The notes: generated by a model from the sequence alone, not told the origin. 64,000 nucleotides of DNA from Bradyrhizobium sp. CCH5-F6 (GCF_001556045.1 NZ_LSIC01000078.1:62001-126000); one strand, 5' to 3'. Shown: positions 42,899 through 53,247, numbered from the stretch's first letter. Translations and numbers: made by a program.

Positions 42899-43948
42899 AT
42901 GTCGGAATTCAGGACGATCGCGCTTCGTTGCCTGCTGGCCCTCTCGATCTCGCTTGCAACACTGACTGCTCGCGATGTCGGCGCGGTAGAGACCGCGGTG
43001 CCTTCCATCACGATTCACCTCACTTTCGACCGACCGGTGGACGCGAGCGTGGCACCGTTCTTCCTGGCCGCAAAGGACGGCAGGTTCGGCGCCGAGCATC
43101 TCAGCGTGTCCTTCAATACCGCGGCCGGATCGCCCGAGGCGCTCGCACGCGTCGCCAAGGGCGACAGCGAGCTCGCGCTCGTCGACATCAACGAGCTGAT
43201 CCGCTTTCGCGACAAGGAGGACGCGGCGCCGGTCAAGGCGGTGTTCGTGCTGTTCAACCGCGCGCCCTACGCGATCGTCGCGCGGAGGAGCCGCGGCATC
43301 CACCTGCTGCCCGATCTCGACGGCAAGACGGTCGGCGTTGCCGACGGCGATCTGTCGATGCGGCTATGGCCGGCGCTGGCGCAGCAGAACGGCATCAAGG
43401 CATCGCGAGTCAAATTCCACAAGATCGGTGCGGCAGTGCGCGAGCCGATCCTCTCGGCGGGCCAGGTCGATGCGGTCGCGGGCTTCAGCTATCTCTCGGC
43501 CGTGAACCTGCGCGACCGCGGGGTGCCCGGTGGCGATCTCGTCGTGTTGCGCTATGCGGACTACGGATGCGAAGCCTATGGCTTTGCCATGGTGGTGAAC
43601 CCCGCCTTCGCCGCATCGAAGCCGGATGCCGTGAAGGGCTTCATCCGCGCCTTGATCGCGGGCATTGCCGAGACCGTCAGGGAGCCGGGACGTGCGGCGG
43701 AGGAGGCGGCGAACCGCATGGACAACGGCGACCGCAACCTGGAGCTGGAGCGCCTGCGCGCCGTGCTCGCCGACAACATCCTGACCGACGAGGTCAGGCG
43801 CAACGGCATCGGCGGCGTCGAGCCGGCACGGCTGGAGCGCTCGATCGATCAGATCGCGCAGGACTTCAAGTTCCGCCGGCGGCTCACCGCGGGTGATATC
43901 TTCGACGACCGTTTCCTGCCACCGGTTACCGGACGGCTGATCAACTGA
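42899..43948 (+). CDS. Orphan NMT1/THI5-like periplasmic binding protein
   Basis: A 349-residue solute-binding protein of the NMT1/THI5-like family. The signal peptide (FRTIALRCLLALSISLATLT) is followed by ITIHLTFDRPVDASVAPFFL, the family's N-terminal lobe. Later motifs are DLDGKTVGVADGD, VDAVAGFSYLSAVN and FAMVVNPAFAASKPDAVKGF. Members bind pyrimidines, sulfonates, nitrate or aromatic acids. No permease or ATPase is next to it, so it either shares a distant transporter or acts alone. NdvA follows 85 bases downstream. Confidence 0.8.
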   Translation: MSEFRTIALRCLLALSISLATLTARDVGAVETAVPSITIHLTFDRPVDASVAPFFLAAKDGRFGAEHLSVSFNTAAGSPEALARVAKGDSELALVDINELIRFRDKEDAAPVKAVFVLFNRAPYAIVARRSRGIHLLPDLDGKTVGVADGDLSMRLWPALAQQNGIKASRVKFHKIGAAVREPILSAGQVDAVAGFSYLSAVNLRDRGVPGGDLVVLRYADYGCEAYGFAMVVNPAFAASKPDAVKGFIRALIAGIAETVREPGRAAEEAANRMDNGDRNLELERLRAVLADNILTDEVRRNGIGGVEPARLERSIDQIAQDFKFRRRLTAGDIFDDRFLPPVTGRLIN

Positions 43949-44033
43949 GCAAAACTGACAGCTTCCGCTATATCTCCCGCACGATCCCTGCTTAAGATGC
44001 GGGCTCCGTTACTCGCCCGAGTTCGTCGCCCGC

Positions 44034-45830
44034 ATGTCCATCCTCCGTCTCTACACCCGCGTTCTCGAGCTGCTCGGCAAGGAGGCGCGGCTGGGCTGGC
44101 TGCTCGCGGTCGCCAATCTCCTGCTCGCGGGCTCGCAATTCGCCGAGCCTGTGCTGTTCGGCCGTATCGTCGACGTGCTCTCGGGCAAGACGGTCGCGGG
44201 GTCAAGCTCGGCCTGGCCGTTCCTGGCCGCCTGGGTCGCGTTCGGGCTGTTCACCATCGCGTGCAGCGCGCTCGTGGCTCTGCAGGCCGACCGGCTCGCG
44301 CACCGCCAGCGTCAGGCGGTGCTGACGAGCTATTTCGAGCACATCCTGCAACTGCCGTTGACCTTTCATTCCGGGACGCATTCCGGCCGGCTGATGAAGG
44401 TGATGCTCAACGGCACGGACGCGCTGTGGCGGCTCTGGCTCGGCTTCTTCCGCGAGCATTTTGCCGCGATCCTCTCGGTCCTGGTGCTGCTGCCGCTGTC
44501 GCTCTATCTGAACTGGCGGCTCGCAATTCTGCTGTTCGTGCTCTGCATCGTCTTCACGGCGCTGACCACCTTCGTGGTGCGCAGGACCTTCGGCATGCAG
44601 ATGGCGGTCGAGGAGCACTACAGCGAGCTCTCCGCGCGCGCTTCGGATGCGCTCGGCAACGTCGCGCTGGTGCAGAGCTTCGTCCGCGTCGAATCCGAGG
44701 TGAAAGGGCTGCGCTCGGTCGCCGACGAGCTGCTGGCCGCGCAGATGCCGGTGCTATCGTGGTGGGCCCTGGTCACGGTGATCACACGCGCCTCCACGAC
44801 CATCACGGTGCTCGCGATCTTCACCTTCGGCATTGCCCTGCACGACCAGGGGCTCACCTCGGTCGGCGAGATCGTGATGTTCGTGAGCTTCGCGACGATG
44901 CTGATCCAGAAGCTGGAGCAGGTCGTGAGCTTCATCAACAACGTTTTCATGGAAGCCCCGCGCCTGCGCGAGTTCTTTGGCGTGCTCGACGCCGTGCCCG
45001 CGGTGCACGACCGGCCAGACGCGATCGATGCCGGCAGGCTGTCGGGCCTCGTCGAGTTCAACGACGTCACCTTCTCCTATGACGGCAAGCGTCCGGCGAT
45101 CGAGGACCTCTCCTTCACCGCCCTGCCCGGCCAGACCATTGCGATGGTCGGCCCGACCGGCGCCGGCAAGTCGACCGCGATTGCACTGTTGCATCGCGCC
45201 TTCGATCCGCAATCCGGCGTCATCAAGATCGACGGCATGGACGTGCGCGGCCTCACGCTGACCTCGCTGCGCCGAAACATCGGCGTGGTGTTCCAGGAAG
45301 CGCTGCTGTTCAATCGCTCGATCGCGGATAATTTGCGCGTCGGCAAGCCGGACGCGACCGAGGCCGAGATGCGCAAGGCGGCGGAGCGGGCTCAGGCGCT
45401 GGAATTCATCGAACGCAGCGGCGGCTTCGAGACGAATGCCGGCGAGCGCGGCCGCATGCTCTCCGGTGGCGAGCGCCAGCGCCTGTCCATCGCCCGTGCG
45501 CTGCTGAAGGATCCGCCGATCCTGATCCTGGACGAAGCCACCAGCGCGCTCGACGCCGTCACCGAGGCCAAGTTGAATGCCGCTCTCGACGAAGTGATGA
45601 AGGGCCGCACCACCTTCGTGATCGCCCATCGCCTTTCAACCATCCGCAACGCCACGCGGATCCTGGTGTTCGAGAACGGTCGGGTGATCGAAAGTGGAAC
45701 TTTCGATGAACTCGTGGCCAAAGGCGGCCACTTCGCCGAGCTCGCCAGGGCCCAATTCATGGTTCAGGAGAACGCACGGGCCAGCGTGACGGCGGCCGAG
45801 ACTGCCGCGACGGCTGCCAAATCCCCCTGA
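44034..45830 (+). CDS. ndvA: Cyclic beta-1,2-glucan ABC exporter NdvA
   Basis: A 598-residue fused exporter: six membrane helices (about 1-310), then an ATPase domain. Starts [20 protein letters not shown]. Walker A is [19 protein letters not shown], the signature is [16 protein letters not shown], Walker B is [16 protein letters not shown] and the switch His is [12 protein letters not shown]. Length and the N-terminal helix pattern match NdvA/ChvA, which exports cyclic glucans needed for osmotic adaptation and host interaction in rhizobia. The glucan synthase (NdvB-type) is not in the window. Confidence 0.88.
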   Translation: MSILRLYTRVLELLGKEARLGWLLAVANLLLAGSQFAEPVLFGRIVDVLSGKTVAGSSSAWPFLAAWVAFGLFTIACSALVALQADRLAHRQRQAVLTSYFEHILQLPLTFHSGTHSGRLMKVMLNGTDALWRLWLGFFREHFAAILSVLVLLPLSLYLNWRLAILLFVLCIVFTALTTFVVRRTFGMQMAVEEHYSELSARASDALGNVALVQSFVRVESEVKGLRSVADELLAAQMPVLSWWALVTVITRASTTITVLAIFTFGIALHDQGLTSVGEIVMFVSFATMLIQKLEQVVSFINNVFMEAPRLREFFGVLDAVPAVHDRPDAIDAGRLSGLVEFNDVTFSYDGKRPAIEDLSFTALPGQTIAMVGPTGAGKSTAIALLHRAFDPQSGVIKIDGMDVRGLTLTSLRRNIGVVFQEALLFNRSIADNLRVGKPDATEAEMRKAAERAQALEFIERSGGFETNAGERGRMLSGGERQRLSIARALLKDPPILILDEATSALDAVTEAKLNAALDEVMKGRTTFVIAHRLSTIRNATRILVFENGRVIESGTFDELVAKGGHFAELARAQFMVQENARASVTAAETAATAAKSP

Positions 45831-46019
45831 CAAGTCCCCACGGCACCGTCGAAATTCGGCCTATTTCATTGCGGAATACCGCGGCGATCCCCCTATTCTC
45901 GACGCACCAGCCGGTATAGGTTTGCGACGCCGCAAGCGGCGGCGCTGGATCTCAGAACCGACCATCAGATCACGAGAGCCGACCGTATCAGGCGGATCTC
46001 CAAGGACCGGAATCGGATA

Positions 46020-47519
46020 GTGCACGCCTTTCGCCCGCTGCTGCCTGGCAAATCCCTGTTCAACCTGCTCGCTGCGGCGTTCGCATGCGCCGTGCTGCTC
46101 GCGCCGCGCGCGGCGAGCGCCGAGGCGCTGCTGCTGATCGAGGCCGACAGCGGCAAGGTGCTGCAGGCCGATAACGCGACCATTCCCTGGTACCCGGCCT
46201 CCGTCACCAAGATCATGACCGCCTACGTCACGCTGAAGGCGGTCAAGGAGGGCCGGCTCACGCTCGACACGCTGCTCACGGTGTCGCCGACGGCTGCTTC
46301 GCAATCGCCCTCGAAGATGGGTTTTCGCCCGGGAACACAGCTTACCGTCGACAACGCGCTGAAGATGATGATGGTGAAGTCGGCGAACGACGTGGCCGTG
46401 GTGCTCGCCGAAGGCGTCGGCGGCTCCATCGACGGCTTCTCCGCGATGATGAACGACACCGCGAAGAAGCTCGGCATGACGCAGACGAGCTACGTGAATC
46501 CGAACGGCCTGCCCGCCGAGGGCCAGATCACGTCGGCGCGCGACCTCGGCATTCTGGCGCGCTCGTTCCTGCGCGACCTGCCGGAATACGAATACTTCGT
46601 GCACGTCCCGGCGATCCGCTTCGGCAAGCGCGTCACCGGCAATTTCAACAAGCTGATCGGCCGCTATCCCGGCGCCGACGGGTTCAAGACCGGGTTCATC
46701 TGCGCCTCCGGATACAATCTCGTTGCCTCGGCCACGCGCAACGGCCGCCGGCTGATCGCGGTGGTGCTCGGCGCAAGTTCCGGCACGGCGCGCGCGGTGA
46801 AGGCGGCGCAGCTGCTTGAGCGCGGCTTCGCTCAAGACAATCTCACCTGGCTGCGTCCCTCGCTGGGTACCGTCGACAACCTCGTGCCGGTCGACGCCTC
46901 GCCGCCGAACCTGCGCGACGAGATGTGCGGCCCCCACCGCAAGCGGCCGGCCAGTGACGACGATGGTGCACTGATCGCGACCAACGGCGGCGCCACGTCC
47001 GGATCGGCGTCGGCCACCGGCGGCGAGGCCCAGATCACGTTCTTCACCGCCGGCCTGCAGCCGCCGATGATGAAGGCTTCCGAGCTGATGGCCTCGGCAC
47101 CGGCCGCGACCGAGCCCGTGCTGGTCTATACCGGCCCGACCCGCACCGGCACCGCCCTGATCGCCGCGGTTGCCGCCGATGCCGACCAGCAGACCACGGC
47201 GAAGCCACGTGGCAAGAAGTCGCGCGTCGCCAGCAAGCCCGACGCGGCCAGCAAGCCCAAGGATGCAAACAAGGACGCCGGCAAGGACACCAAGACGGCG
47301 GCAGTGAAGCCGGATGCCAAGTCCGAGACGAAGTCCGAAGCCAAGCCGGAGGCCAAGAGCGGTGCCAAGGCGGCAGCCAAGCCAGCCGGGACCAAGCACG
47401 ATGTGGCAGCGAAACCCGCCGACAAGCCTGCAGCAAGCGGCGATCAGGCGGCCAAGCCCGCCAAGCCCAAGGCCGCGACCAAGCCCGCCGCTGCCGCGAA
47501 GCCGGCGAACAACAGTTAA
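46020..47519 (+). CDS. D-alanyl-D-alanine carboxypeptidase with Lys/Ala/Pro-rich tail
   Basis: A 499-residue low-molecular-weight penicillin-binding protein (peptidase S11, DacC/DacF type). The start is GTG 46020; the signal peptide (LFNLLAAAFACAVLLAPRAA) precedes SAEALLLIE. Active-site motifs are SVTKIMT (SxxK), KSANDVAVVL (SxN) and FKTGFICASG (KTG). From about residue 395 the chain turns into a long low-complexity Lys/Ala/Pro/Ser tail (KPDAKSETKSEAKPEAKSGA), unusual in this family and possibly a wall-binding extension. It trims peptidoglycan stem peptides. Confidence 0.88.
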   Translation: MHAFRPLLPGKSLFNLLAAAFACAVLLAPRAASAEALLLIEADSGKVLQADNATIPWYPASVTKIMTAYVTLKAVKEGRLTLDTLLTVSPTAASQSPSKMGFRPGTQLTVDNALKMMMVKSANDVAVVLAEGVGGSIDGFSAMMNDTAKKLGMTQTSYVNPNGLPAEGQITSARDLGILARSFLRDLPEYEYFVHVPAIRFGKRVTGNFNKLIGRYPGADGFKTGFICASGYNLVASATRNGRRLIAVVLGASSGTARAVKAAQLLERGFAQDNLTWLRPSLGTVDNLVPVDASPPNLRDEMCGPHRKRPASDDDGALIATNGGATSGSASATGGEAQITFFTAGLQPPMMKASELMASAPAATEPVLVYTGPTRTGTALIAAVAADADQQTTAKPRGKKSRVASKPDAASKPKDANKDAGKDTKTAAVKPDAKSETKSEAKPEAKSGAKAAAKPAGTKHDVAAKPADKPAASGDQAAKPAKPKAATKPAAAAKPANNS

Positions 47520-47708
47520 CGTTTCTCGGATCAAAGCGCGGCCCGCGCCTCGCACCCGCGGCAGCGCGTTTTGCGATGATTCCAGTAGCTCCGCCCCGAC
47601 CTTTGCCCTAAGCCACGACGGCTTGCCACCCGTTCCGGCAGGTTGGATACTGGCGGCAATGAGGCAAGCCCGAGACACAACGGGCTCAGTATGATGAGGG
47701 GAGCTACC

Positions 47709-49394
47709 ATGGAGCGCATCTGGCTCAAGCAATATCCGCCCGGCGTGCCCGCCGATATCGAGCCGACGCAATACGCATCGCTGGTCGACCTGCTGGAGGA
47801 GAGCTTCGCCAAGTTCGCCGACCGCAAGGCGTTCATCTGCATGGACAAGTCGATCAGCTATCGCGACCTCGATCAGATGTCTGTCGCGCTTGCCGCCTAC
47901 CTGCAGGGCCGCGGTCTCCAGCGCGGCGCCCGCGTGGCGATCATGATGCCGAACGTACTGCAATACCCGGTTGCGACCGCTGCCGTGCTGCGGGCCGGAT
48001 ACGCGGTGGTCAACGTCAATCCGCTCTATACGCCGCGCGAACTCGAGCACCAGCTCAAGGATTCCGGCGCCGAAGCCATCATCGTGCTGGAGAATTTCGC
48101 CCACACGGTCGAGCAGGTGATCGCGAGGACGCAGGTGAAGCACGTCATCGTCGCCAGCATGGGCGACCTGCTCGGCTTCAAGGGGGTCATCGTCAATCTC
48201 GTCGTGCGCCGGGTCAAGAAGATGGTACCGGCCTGGTCGCTGCCGGGGGCAGTCGCGTTCAACGATGCACTCTCGGCCGGCCGCGGCATGACGTTCAGCA
48301 AGCCGAAACTATCGCCGGGCGACGTCGCCTTCCTGCAATACACCGGCGGCACCACCGGCCTCTCCAAGGGCGCCACGCTGCTCCACCGCAACATCGTCGC
48401 CAACGTGCTCCAGAACGACGCCTGGCTCCAGCCGGCGCTCGCCGCGCCGCCGCATGTCGACCAGCTCATGGTCGTGTGCGCGCTGCCGCTCTATCACATC
48501 TTCGCGCTGACCGCCTGCTACCTGCTCGCGGTGCGCGCGGGCGGCTGCAATCTCCTGATCCCCAACCCGCGCGACATTCCCGGCTTCATCAAGGAGCTGG
48601 CGAAATACCAGGTCAACAGCTTCCCGGCCGTGAACACGCTCTACAACGGGCTGATGCACCATCCCGATTTCAAGAAGCTCGACTTCTCCAAGCTGAAGAT
48701 CTCCAACGGCGGCGGCATGGCCGTGCAGCGCCCCGTCGCCGACCAGTGGAAGGCGATCACCGGCTGCTTCATCGCCGAAGGCTACGGCCTGTCGGAGACC
48801 TCGCCGACGCTGACCTGCAATCCCGCGACCGCGACCGAGTTCTCCGGCTCGATCGGCATCCCCGTGCCATCGACGTATATCTCGATCCGCGACGACGACG
48901 GCAACGAGGTGCCGCTCGGCCAGCCCGGCGAGATCTGCGCCAAGGGCCCGCAGGTGATGTCGGGCTACTGGAACAGGCCGGAAGAGACCGCGAAGGTGAT
49001 GACCGCTGACGGCTATTTCCGCACCGGCGACATCGGCATCATGGACGAGAAGGGCTACACCAAGATCGTCGACCGCAAGAAGGACATGATCCTGGTCTCC
49101 GGCTTCAACGTCTATCCCAACGAGGTCGAGGAAGTGATCGCGAGCCATCCGGGTGTGCTCGAATGCGCCGTGATCGGCATCCCCGATTCCAAGTCGGGCG
49201 AGGCGGTGAAGGCCTTCGTGGTCAAGAAGGATCCGAACCTCACGGCCGATGCGGTCATCACGTTCTGTCACGAGCAACTCACCGGCTACAAAGTGCCAAA
49301 GCACATCGAATTCCGCACCGAACTGCCGAAGACCAATGTCGGCAAGATCCTGCGCCGGCAGCTCCGCGACGAGACGAAGGCCGAGGCCGCGTAA
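47709..49394 (+). CDS. fadD: Long-chain-fatty-acid-CoA ligase FadD
   Basis: A 561-residue ANL-superfamily ligase. The ATG at 47709 (MERIWLKQYPPGVPADI) follows GAGGGGAG and is the family start. The P-loop is FLQYTGGTTGLSKGATLLHR, A5 is EGYGLSETSPTLTC, A7 is GYFRTGDIGIMDEKG, A8 is IVDRKKDMILVSGFNVYPNE and the catalytic Lys motif is KTNVGKILRRQLRDE. It activates imported fatty acids for beta-oxidation. A DUF924 gene follows 14 bases downstream. Confidence 0.92.
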   Translation: MERIWLKQYPPGVPADIEPTQYASLVDLLEESFAKFADRKAFICMDKSISYRDLDQMSVALAAYLQGRGLQRGARVAIMMPNVLQYPVATAAVLRAGYAVVNVNPLYTPRELEHQLKDSGAEAIIVLENFAHTVEQVIARTQVKHVIVASMGDLLGFKGVIVNLVVRRVKKMVPAWSLPGAVAFNDALSAGRGMTFSKPKLSPGDVAFLQYTGGTTGLSKGATLLHRNIVANVLQNDAWLQPALAAPPHVDQLMVVCALPLYHIFALTACYLLAVRAGGCNLLIPNPRDIPGFIKELAKYQVNSFPAVNTLYNGLMHHPDFKKLDFSKLKISNGGGMAVQRPVADQWKAITGCFIAEGYGLSETSPTLTCNPATATEFSGSIGIPVPSTYISIRDDDGNEVPLGQPGEICAKGPQVMSGYWNRPEETAKVMTADGYFRTGDIGIMDEKGYTKIVDRKKDMILVSGFNVYPNEVEEVIASHPGVLECAVIGIPDSKSGEAVKAFVVKKDPNLTADAVITFCHEQLTGYKVPKHIEFRTELPKTNVGKILRRQLRDETKAEAA

Positions 49395-49408
49395 GCACGC
49401 CTTGATTC

Positions 49409-49963
49409 ATGGCCGAGGTCGGTGACATCAGTCCGGCCGGAATTCTCGCCTTCTGGCGCGAGGCCGGCCGCGAGCGCTGGTATACGCGCGACGACGCCTT
49501 CGATGCAGAGATCAGGCGCCGCTTTCTCCCTGTGTGGCAGAAGGCGACCGCCGGCGAGTTCACGTCATGGGAGGCAAGCGATGACGGCGCGATCGCGCTC
49601 GTCATCGTGCTCGACCAGTTCCCCCGCAACATGTTTCGCGGCACCCCGCAGGCTTTCGCCAGCGACGCGCAGGCGCGCGAGGTCGCCCGTCGCGCCATCG
49701 CGCGGGGTGTCGACCGCAGGGTCGATCCCGTCCTGCTCGAATTTCTCTACATGCCCTTCATGCATTCCGAGCATTTGGCCGACCAGTTGCATTGCATTGC
49801 GCTATTCCAGGGCACCGACAATGCCGAAAGCCTGGAATACGCCCATCTGCACGCCGACATCATCCGCCGGTTCGGCCGCTTTCCGCACCGTAACCAGTTC
49901 CTCGGCCGCGAGACCACGGCGGAAGAGCAGGCCTTCCTCGACAGCGGCGGCTTCGCGGGCTGA
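49409..49963 (+). CDS. DUF924 family protein
   Basis: A 184-residue cytoplasmic protein of the DUF924 (TPR-like) family. Hallmarks are ILAFWREAGRERWYTRDDAF, ALVIVLDQFPRNMFRGTPQA and YMPFMHSEHLADQLHCIALF. It starts 14 bases after the fadD stop, so it is probably cotranscribed. Biochemical role unknown. Confidence 0.88.
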   Translation: MAEVGDISPAGILAFWREAGRERWYTRDDAFDAEIRRRFLPVWQKATAGEFTSWEASDDGAIALVIVLDQFPRNMFRGTPQAFASDAQAREVARRAIARGVDRRVDPVLLEFLYMPFMHSEHLADQLHCIALFQGTDNAESLEYAHLHADIIRRFGRFPHRNQFLGRETTAEEQAFLDSGGFAG

Positions 49964-50066
49964 TGACATGACAGTTAAGCGTCGGAAGCCTGCCGCTTCC
50001 CCGCCGGCAATATTGTGCAGGCCCGCAGCTCGGTCTAAAAAGCAGGACCGATATTCAGGGAGACTG

Positions 50067-50555
50067 ATGATGGCGATCCAGATTGGCGACAAGCTGCCCG
50101 AGGCGAAATTCCGCGTGATGACGGCGGAAGGCCCGCAGGTGAAGACCACCGACGATGTCTTCAAGGGCAAGAAGGTGGCGCTGTTCGCGGTGCCCGGCGC
50201 CTATACCGGCACCTGCCACAAGATGCATCTGCCGAGCATCTTCCTCAACGCCTATGCCATGAAGGACAAGGGCGTCGACACCATCGCCATCGTCTCCGTC
50301 AACGATGCCTTCGTCATGAACGCCTGGAAGCGCGACACCGACCAGCGCGACGAGGCGGTCTTCCTCGCCGACGGCAATGCCGACTTCACCAAGGCGATCG
50401 GCATGGAGCTGGACGCCTCCGCCAACGGCCTTGGCATCCGCTCCAAGCGCTATTCGATGCTGGTCGAGGACGGCGTGGTCAAGAAGCTGAACCTCGAGGC
50501 GATGCCCGGCAAGGTCGAGGTCTCCGGCGGCGATACGCTGCTGGGACAGCTGTAA
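50067..50555 (+). CDS. Peroxiredoxin-5-type (AhpC/Prx5) thiol peroxidase
   Basis: A 162-residue peroxiredoxin. The peroxidatic Cys lies in FAVPGAYTGTCHKMHLPSIF (about residue 50), the Prx5/TypeII hallmark, with Lys/Arg and Thr positions conserved. C-terminal features are LNLEAMPGKVEVSGGDTLLG. The ATG at 50067 follows AGGGAGA; the next ATG at 50070 is an alternative. It reduces peroxides with thioredoxin or glutathione. It has the same strand as DUF924, 104 bases after it. Confidence 0.88.
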   Translation: MMAIQIGDKLPEAKFRVMTAEGPQVKTTDDVFKGKKVALFAVPGAYTGTCHKMHLPSIFLNAYAMKDKGVDTIAIVSVNDAFVMNAWKRDTDQRDEAVFLADGNADFTKAIGMELDASANGLGIRSKRYSMLVEDGVVKKLNLEAMPGKVEVSGGDTLLGQL

Positions 50556-50581
50556 GGCACGACGCCATCGCACCATTTGCA

Positions 50582-50692
50582 CAACTGTCATCGCCCGCGA
50601 AGGCGGGCGATCCAGTACGCAGAGGCTTCTCGCTCAATCACAACCGTCTCTGGAATACTGGATCGCCCGGCCAAGCCGGGCGATGACAGTTG
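50582..50692. repeat. Palindromic element, family C copy 1
   Basis: Arms CAACTGTCATCGCCCG (left) and CGGGCGATGACAGTTG (right) enclose inner words CGATCCAGTACGC and TGGAATACTGGATCG. The second copy at 55508-55612 shares ACCGTCTCTGGAATACTGGA with it. It lies between convergent peroxiredoxin and rnhA. Confidence 0.8.
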
Positions 50693-50724
50693 AGAATGAG
50701 GCGGCACCGGCGACTTCGGCCCGC

Positions 50725-51189
50725 CTACTCCGCCACCCGCTGCTGCAACCTCGCCTTCACGATCCCGTCCCGCGCCAATTGATCGGCGCGCTCGTTCTCG
50801 GGATGGCCGGCGTGGCCCTTGACCCAGTGCCAGCGAACCTCGTGCTGCTTCAGCGCGGCATCCAGGCGCTGCCATAGCTCGACATTCTTCACCGGCTTCT
50901 TGTCGGCGGTGCGCCAGCCGTTGCGCTTCCAGCCGAAGATCCAGCCCGTGATGCCCTGCCGGACATACTGGCTGTCGGTGTAGAGATCGACCGTGCACGG
51001 CTTCTTCAGCGCCTCCAGCGCCGAGATCGCCGCCATCAGCTCCATCTGGTTGTTGGTGGTATGGCGCTCGCCGCCGTTCAGCTCCTTTTCCTTGTCGCCG
51101 AACTTCAGGATCGCGCCCCAGCCGCCCGGCCCCGGATTTCCCGAGCAGGCACCGTCGGTATAGATCGTGACAACGGGAAGCTCGCTCAC
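50725..51189 (-). CDS. rnhA: Ribonuclease HI
   Basis: A 154-residue RNase HI that degrades RNA in RNA-DNA hybrids. It starts at GTG 51189, which overlaps the thrB stop as GTGA, showing coupling. The four catalytic acids are visible: Asp in [14 protein letters not shown], Glu in [12 protein letters not shown], Asp in [12 protein letters not shown] and Asp in [16 protein letters not shown]. Length is typical for a bacterial RNase HI. Confidence 0.93.
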   Translation of the reverse strand: MSELPVVTIYTDGACSGNPGPGGWGAILKFGDKEKELNGGERHTTNNQMELMAAISALEALKKPCTVDLYTDSQYVRQGITGWIFGWKRNGWRTADKKPVKNVELWQRLDAALKQHEVRWHWVKGHAGHPENERADQLARDGIVKARLQQRVAE

Positions 51190-52169
51190 GCCACCAGCCC
51201 CGACGGCATCAACCCATAATCGCGCACGCTCGTCACGCTCTGGTGGAAGCGCAGCTTGCGGGCATATTCCAGGGGATCCTTCGGCTTGACCAGCGCGCCC
51301 GGCGGCACGTTGAGCCAGTCGACCAGCCGCGTCAGCAGGAAGCGGATCGCAGCGCCGCGCGCCAGCAGCGGCAGCGCGGCCTCCTCGGCTTCGCTCAGCT
51401 TGCGCACGCGGCCGTAAGCATTGAGGAAGGCACGCGCCTTGGTGACGTTGAGGGAATGATCCGGCTCGAAGCACCAGGCGTTGAGGCAGATCGCGACGTC
51501 ATAGGCCAGCATGTCGTTGCAGGCGAAGGTGAAGTCGATGATCCCGGAGAGTTTGTCGCCGAGGAAGAAGACGTTGTCGTTGAAGAGGTCGGCGTGGATC
51601 ACGCCCTGCGGCAGATTGGTGGGCCAGACCCCGCTGGAGAGATAATCGAGTTCGGCGGCAAGAAAACCGCGCAGGCCCGGCTGCACCTCGTCGGCGCGGT
51701 TTGACGCCGCATCGAACAACGGCCGCCAGCCCGCGACCGAGAGCGCATTGGCGCGCTTGATCGCAAAATTCGCGCCGGCCAGATGCATCCTGGCCAGCCC
51801 CTCGCCGACCCCGGCGCAATGGGTCACGTTCGGCTTGCGCGGCCAGATGCCTTCGAGAAAGGTGATGATCGCGGCGGGCCGGCCTGCCAGCTCGCGCAAT
51901 GCTTCGCCATCCCGTCCCTTCACCGGCAGCGGGCAGTTGACGCCATGCTCGGCCAGATGCGCCATCAGCGCGAGGAAGAACGGCAGATCGTTCTTCGCCA
52001 CGCGCTTCTCGTAGAGCGTGAGGATGAACGAGCCCTTGCCGGTGTGCAGCAGGAAGTTGGTGTTCTCGACGCCCTCGGCGATGCCCTTGTAGGAGAGCAA
52101 TTCGCCAAGATCGTATTGTTTCAGGAAATCCGCTAGCTCGTCGGCGGCGACGTCGGTGTAGACCGCCAT
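51186..52169 (-). CDS. thrB: Homoserine kinase ThrB (APH-fold type)
   Basis: A 327-residue homoserine kinase of the aminoglycoside phosphotransferase-like family, the type found in alphaproteobacteria. Its start is [20 protein letters not shown]. The nucleotide region is [18 protein letters not shown], the catalytic loop [13 protein letters not shown] and the DFG-like motif [11 protein letters not shown]. It phosphorylates homoserine in threonine synthesis. It lies between ispH (6 bases upstream) and rnhA (4-base overlap), the usual rhizobial order. Confidence 0.92.
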   Translation of the reverse strand: MAVYTDVAADELADFLKQYDLGELLSYKGIAEGVENTNFLLHTGKGSFILTLYEKRVAKNDLPFFLALMAHLAEHGVNCPLPVKGRDGEALRELAGRPAAIITFLEGIWPRKPNVTHCAGVGEGLARMHLAGANFAIKRANALSVAGWRPLFDAASNRADEVQPGLRGFLAAELDYLSSGVWPTNLPQGVIHADLFNDNVFFLGDKLSGIIDFTFACNDMLAYDVAICLNAWCFEPDHSLNVTKARAFLNAYGRVRKLSEAEEAALPLLARGAAIRFLLTRLVDWLNVPPGALVKPKDPLEYARKLRFHQSVTSVRDYGLMPSGLVA

Positions 52170-52175
52170 AAAGGT

Positions 52176-53144
52176 CTACTCGGCGGCAGCTTCGGGGCGC
52201 ACCTGACGCGGCAGCGGGAAGAACTCGTTCTCCTCCGCGGCCGAGACCGTCTCCACGTGCAGCGTGTAGCGCTCGGCGAAGGCATCCATGATCTCCTCGA
52301 CGATCACTTCCGGCGCGGACGCGCCTGCCGTGATGCCGAGGCTGGTGATGTTGCCGAACCTGGTCCAGTCGATGTCGGTGGCGCGTTGCGCGAGCACCGC
52401 GATCTTGCAGCCCTCGCGCTCGGCAACCTCGCGCAGTCGCTGCGAGTTCGACGAGTTCGGAGCGCCGACCACGATCAGGGCGTCCACCACCGGCGCCACC
52501 TTCTTCACCGCGAGCTGGCGGTTGGTGGTGGCGTAGCAGATGTCTTCCTTGTGCGGGCCGTTGATGTTCGGGAAGCGCTCCTTGAGCAGCGCCACGATCT
52601 CCGCGGTGTCGTCGATCGACAGCGTGGTCTGGGTCACGAAGGCGAGGTTGTTGGGGTCCTTCGGCGTGATGGTCTTGGCGTCCTCGGCGGTCTCGATCAG
52701 GGTCACGGCGCCGGGCGGAAGCTGACCAAGCGTGCCGACCACCTCGGGATGATGGGAGTGGCCGATCAGGAAGATCTCGCGGCCGCGCTTGAAATGAATC
52801 GCAGCCTCGCGATGCACCTTGGTGACCAGCGGGCAGGTCGCGTCCAGCGAGAACAGATTGCGGGACTGGGCATCGGCCGGAACCGACTTCGGCACGCCGT
52901 GGGCCGAGAACACCACCGGGGCAGTGGTATTTTCCGGGATTTCGGCAAGCTCCTCGACGAAAATGGCGCCCTTCTTCTTCAACCCGTCGACGACGTATTT
53001 GTTGTGCACAATCTCGTGGCGAACATAGACGGGGGCGCCGTACTTATCGAGCGCCCGCTCCACGGTGTCGATCGCCCGGACCACCCCGGCGCAGAAGCCA
53101 CGGGGAGAACAAAGCACGATCTTGAGGTCTGGTTTGGCTGACAT
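52176..53144 (-). CDS. ispH: 4-hydroxy-3-methylbut-2-enyl diphosphate reductase
   Basis: A 322-residue IspH (LytB), the last enzyme of the MEP isoprenoid pathway. Start at ATG 53144 ([20 protein letters not shown]). The three iron-sulfur cysteines lie in [25 protein letters not shown] and [11 protein letters not shown]. Other signatures are [23 protein letters not shown] and [10 protein letters not shown]. It is the first gene of ispH-thrB-rnhA, and a 21-bp inverted repeat lies 83 bases upstream of its start. Confidence 0.93.
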   Translation of the reverse strand: MSAKPDLKIVLCSPRGFCAGVVRAIDTVERALDKYGAPVYVRHEIVHNKYVVDGLKKKGAIFVEELAEIPENTTAPVVFSAHGVPKSVPADAQSRNLFSLDATCPLVTKVHREAAIHFKRGREIFLIGHSHHPEVVGTLGQLPPGAVTLIETAEDAKTITPKDPNNLAFVTQTTLSIDDTAEIVALLKERFPNINGPHKEDICYATTNRQLAVKKVAPVVDALIVVGAPNSSNSQRLREVAEREGCKIAVLAQRATDIDWTRFGNITSLGITAGASAPEVIVEEIMDAFAERYTLHVETVSAAEENEFFPLPRQVRPEAAAE

Positions 53145-53226
53145 TGAGCGATCTCGGGACCGAATCACCCGTTTCGCCTTCTGGCGGGGGCGGTCGATGG
53201 ATGGGAAAGGGCTTAATACGGTCGGC

Positions 53227-53247
53227 TTGAACCTTACACCGGTTCAA
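53227..53247. promoter_or_regulatory. Inverted repeat TTGAACC-N7-GGTTCAA
   Basis: Exact seven-base arms are separated by seven bases in the divergent region between ispH and trcR, 83 bases before the ispH ATG and 162 before trcR. The layout suits a dimeric regulator contacting two major-groove faces. It does not match the FixK or CtrA consensus. Confidence 0.45.

Noticed and set aside
45861..48143. Minus-strand open frame of about 760 codons
   Set aside because: Antisense to the D,D-carboxypeptidase and the start of fadD, both with intact catalytic motifs; its composition is low-complexity Leu/Gly/Arg.
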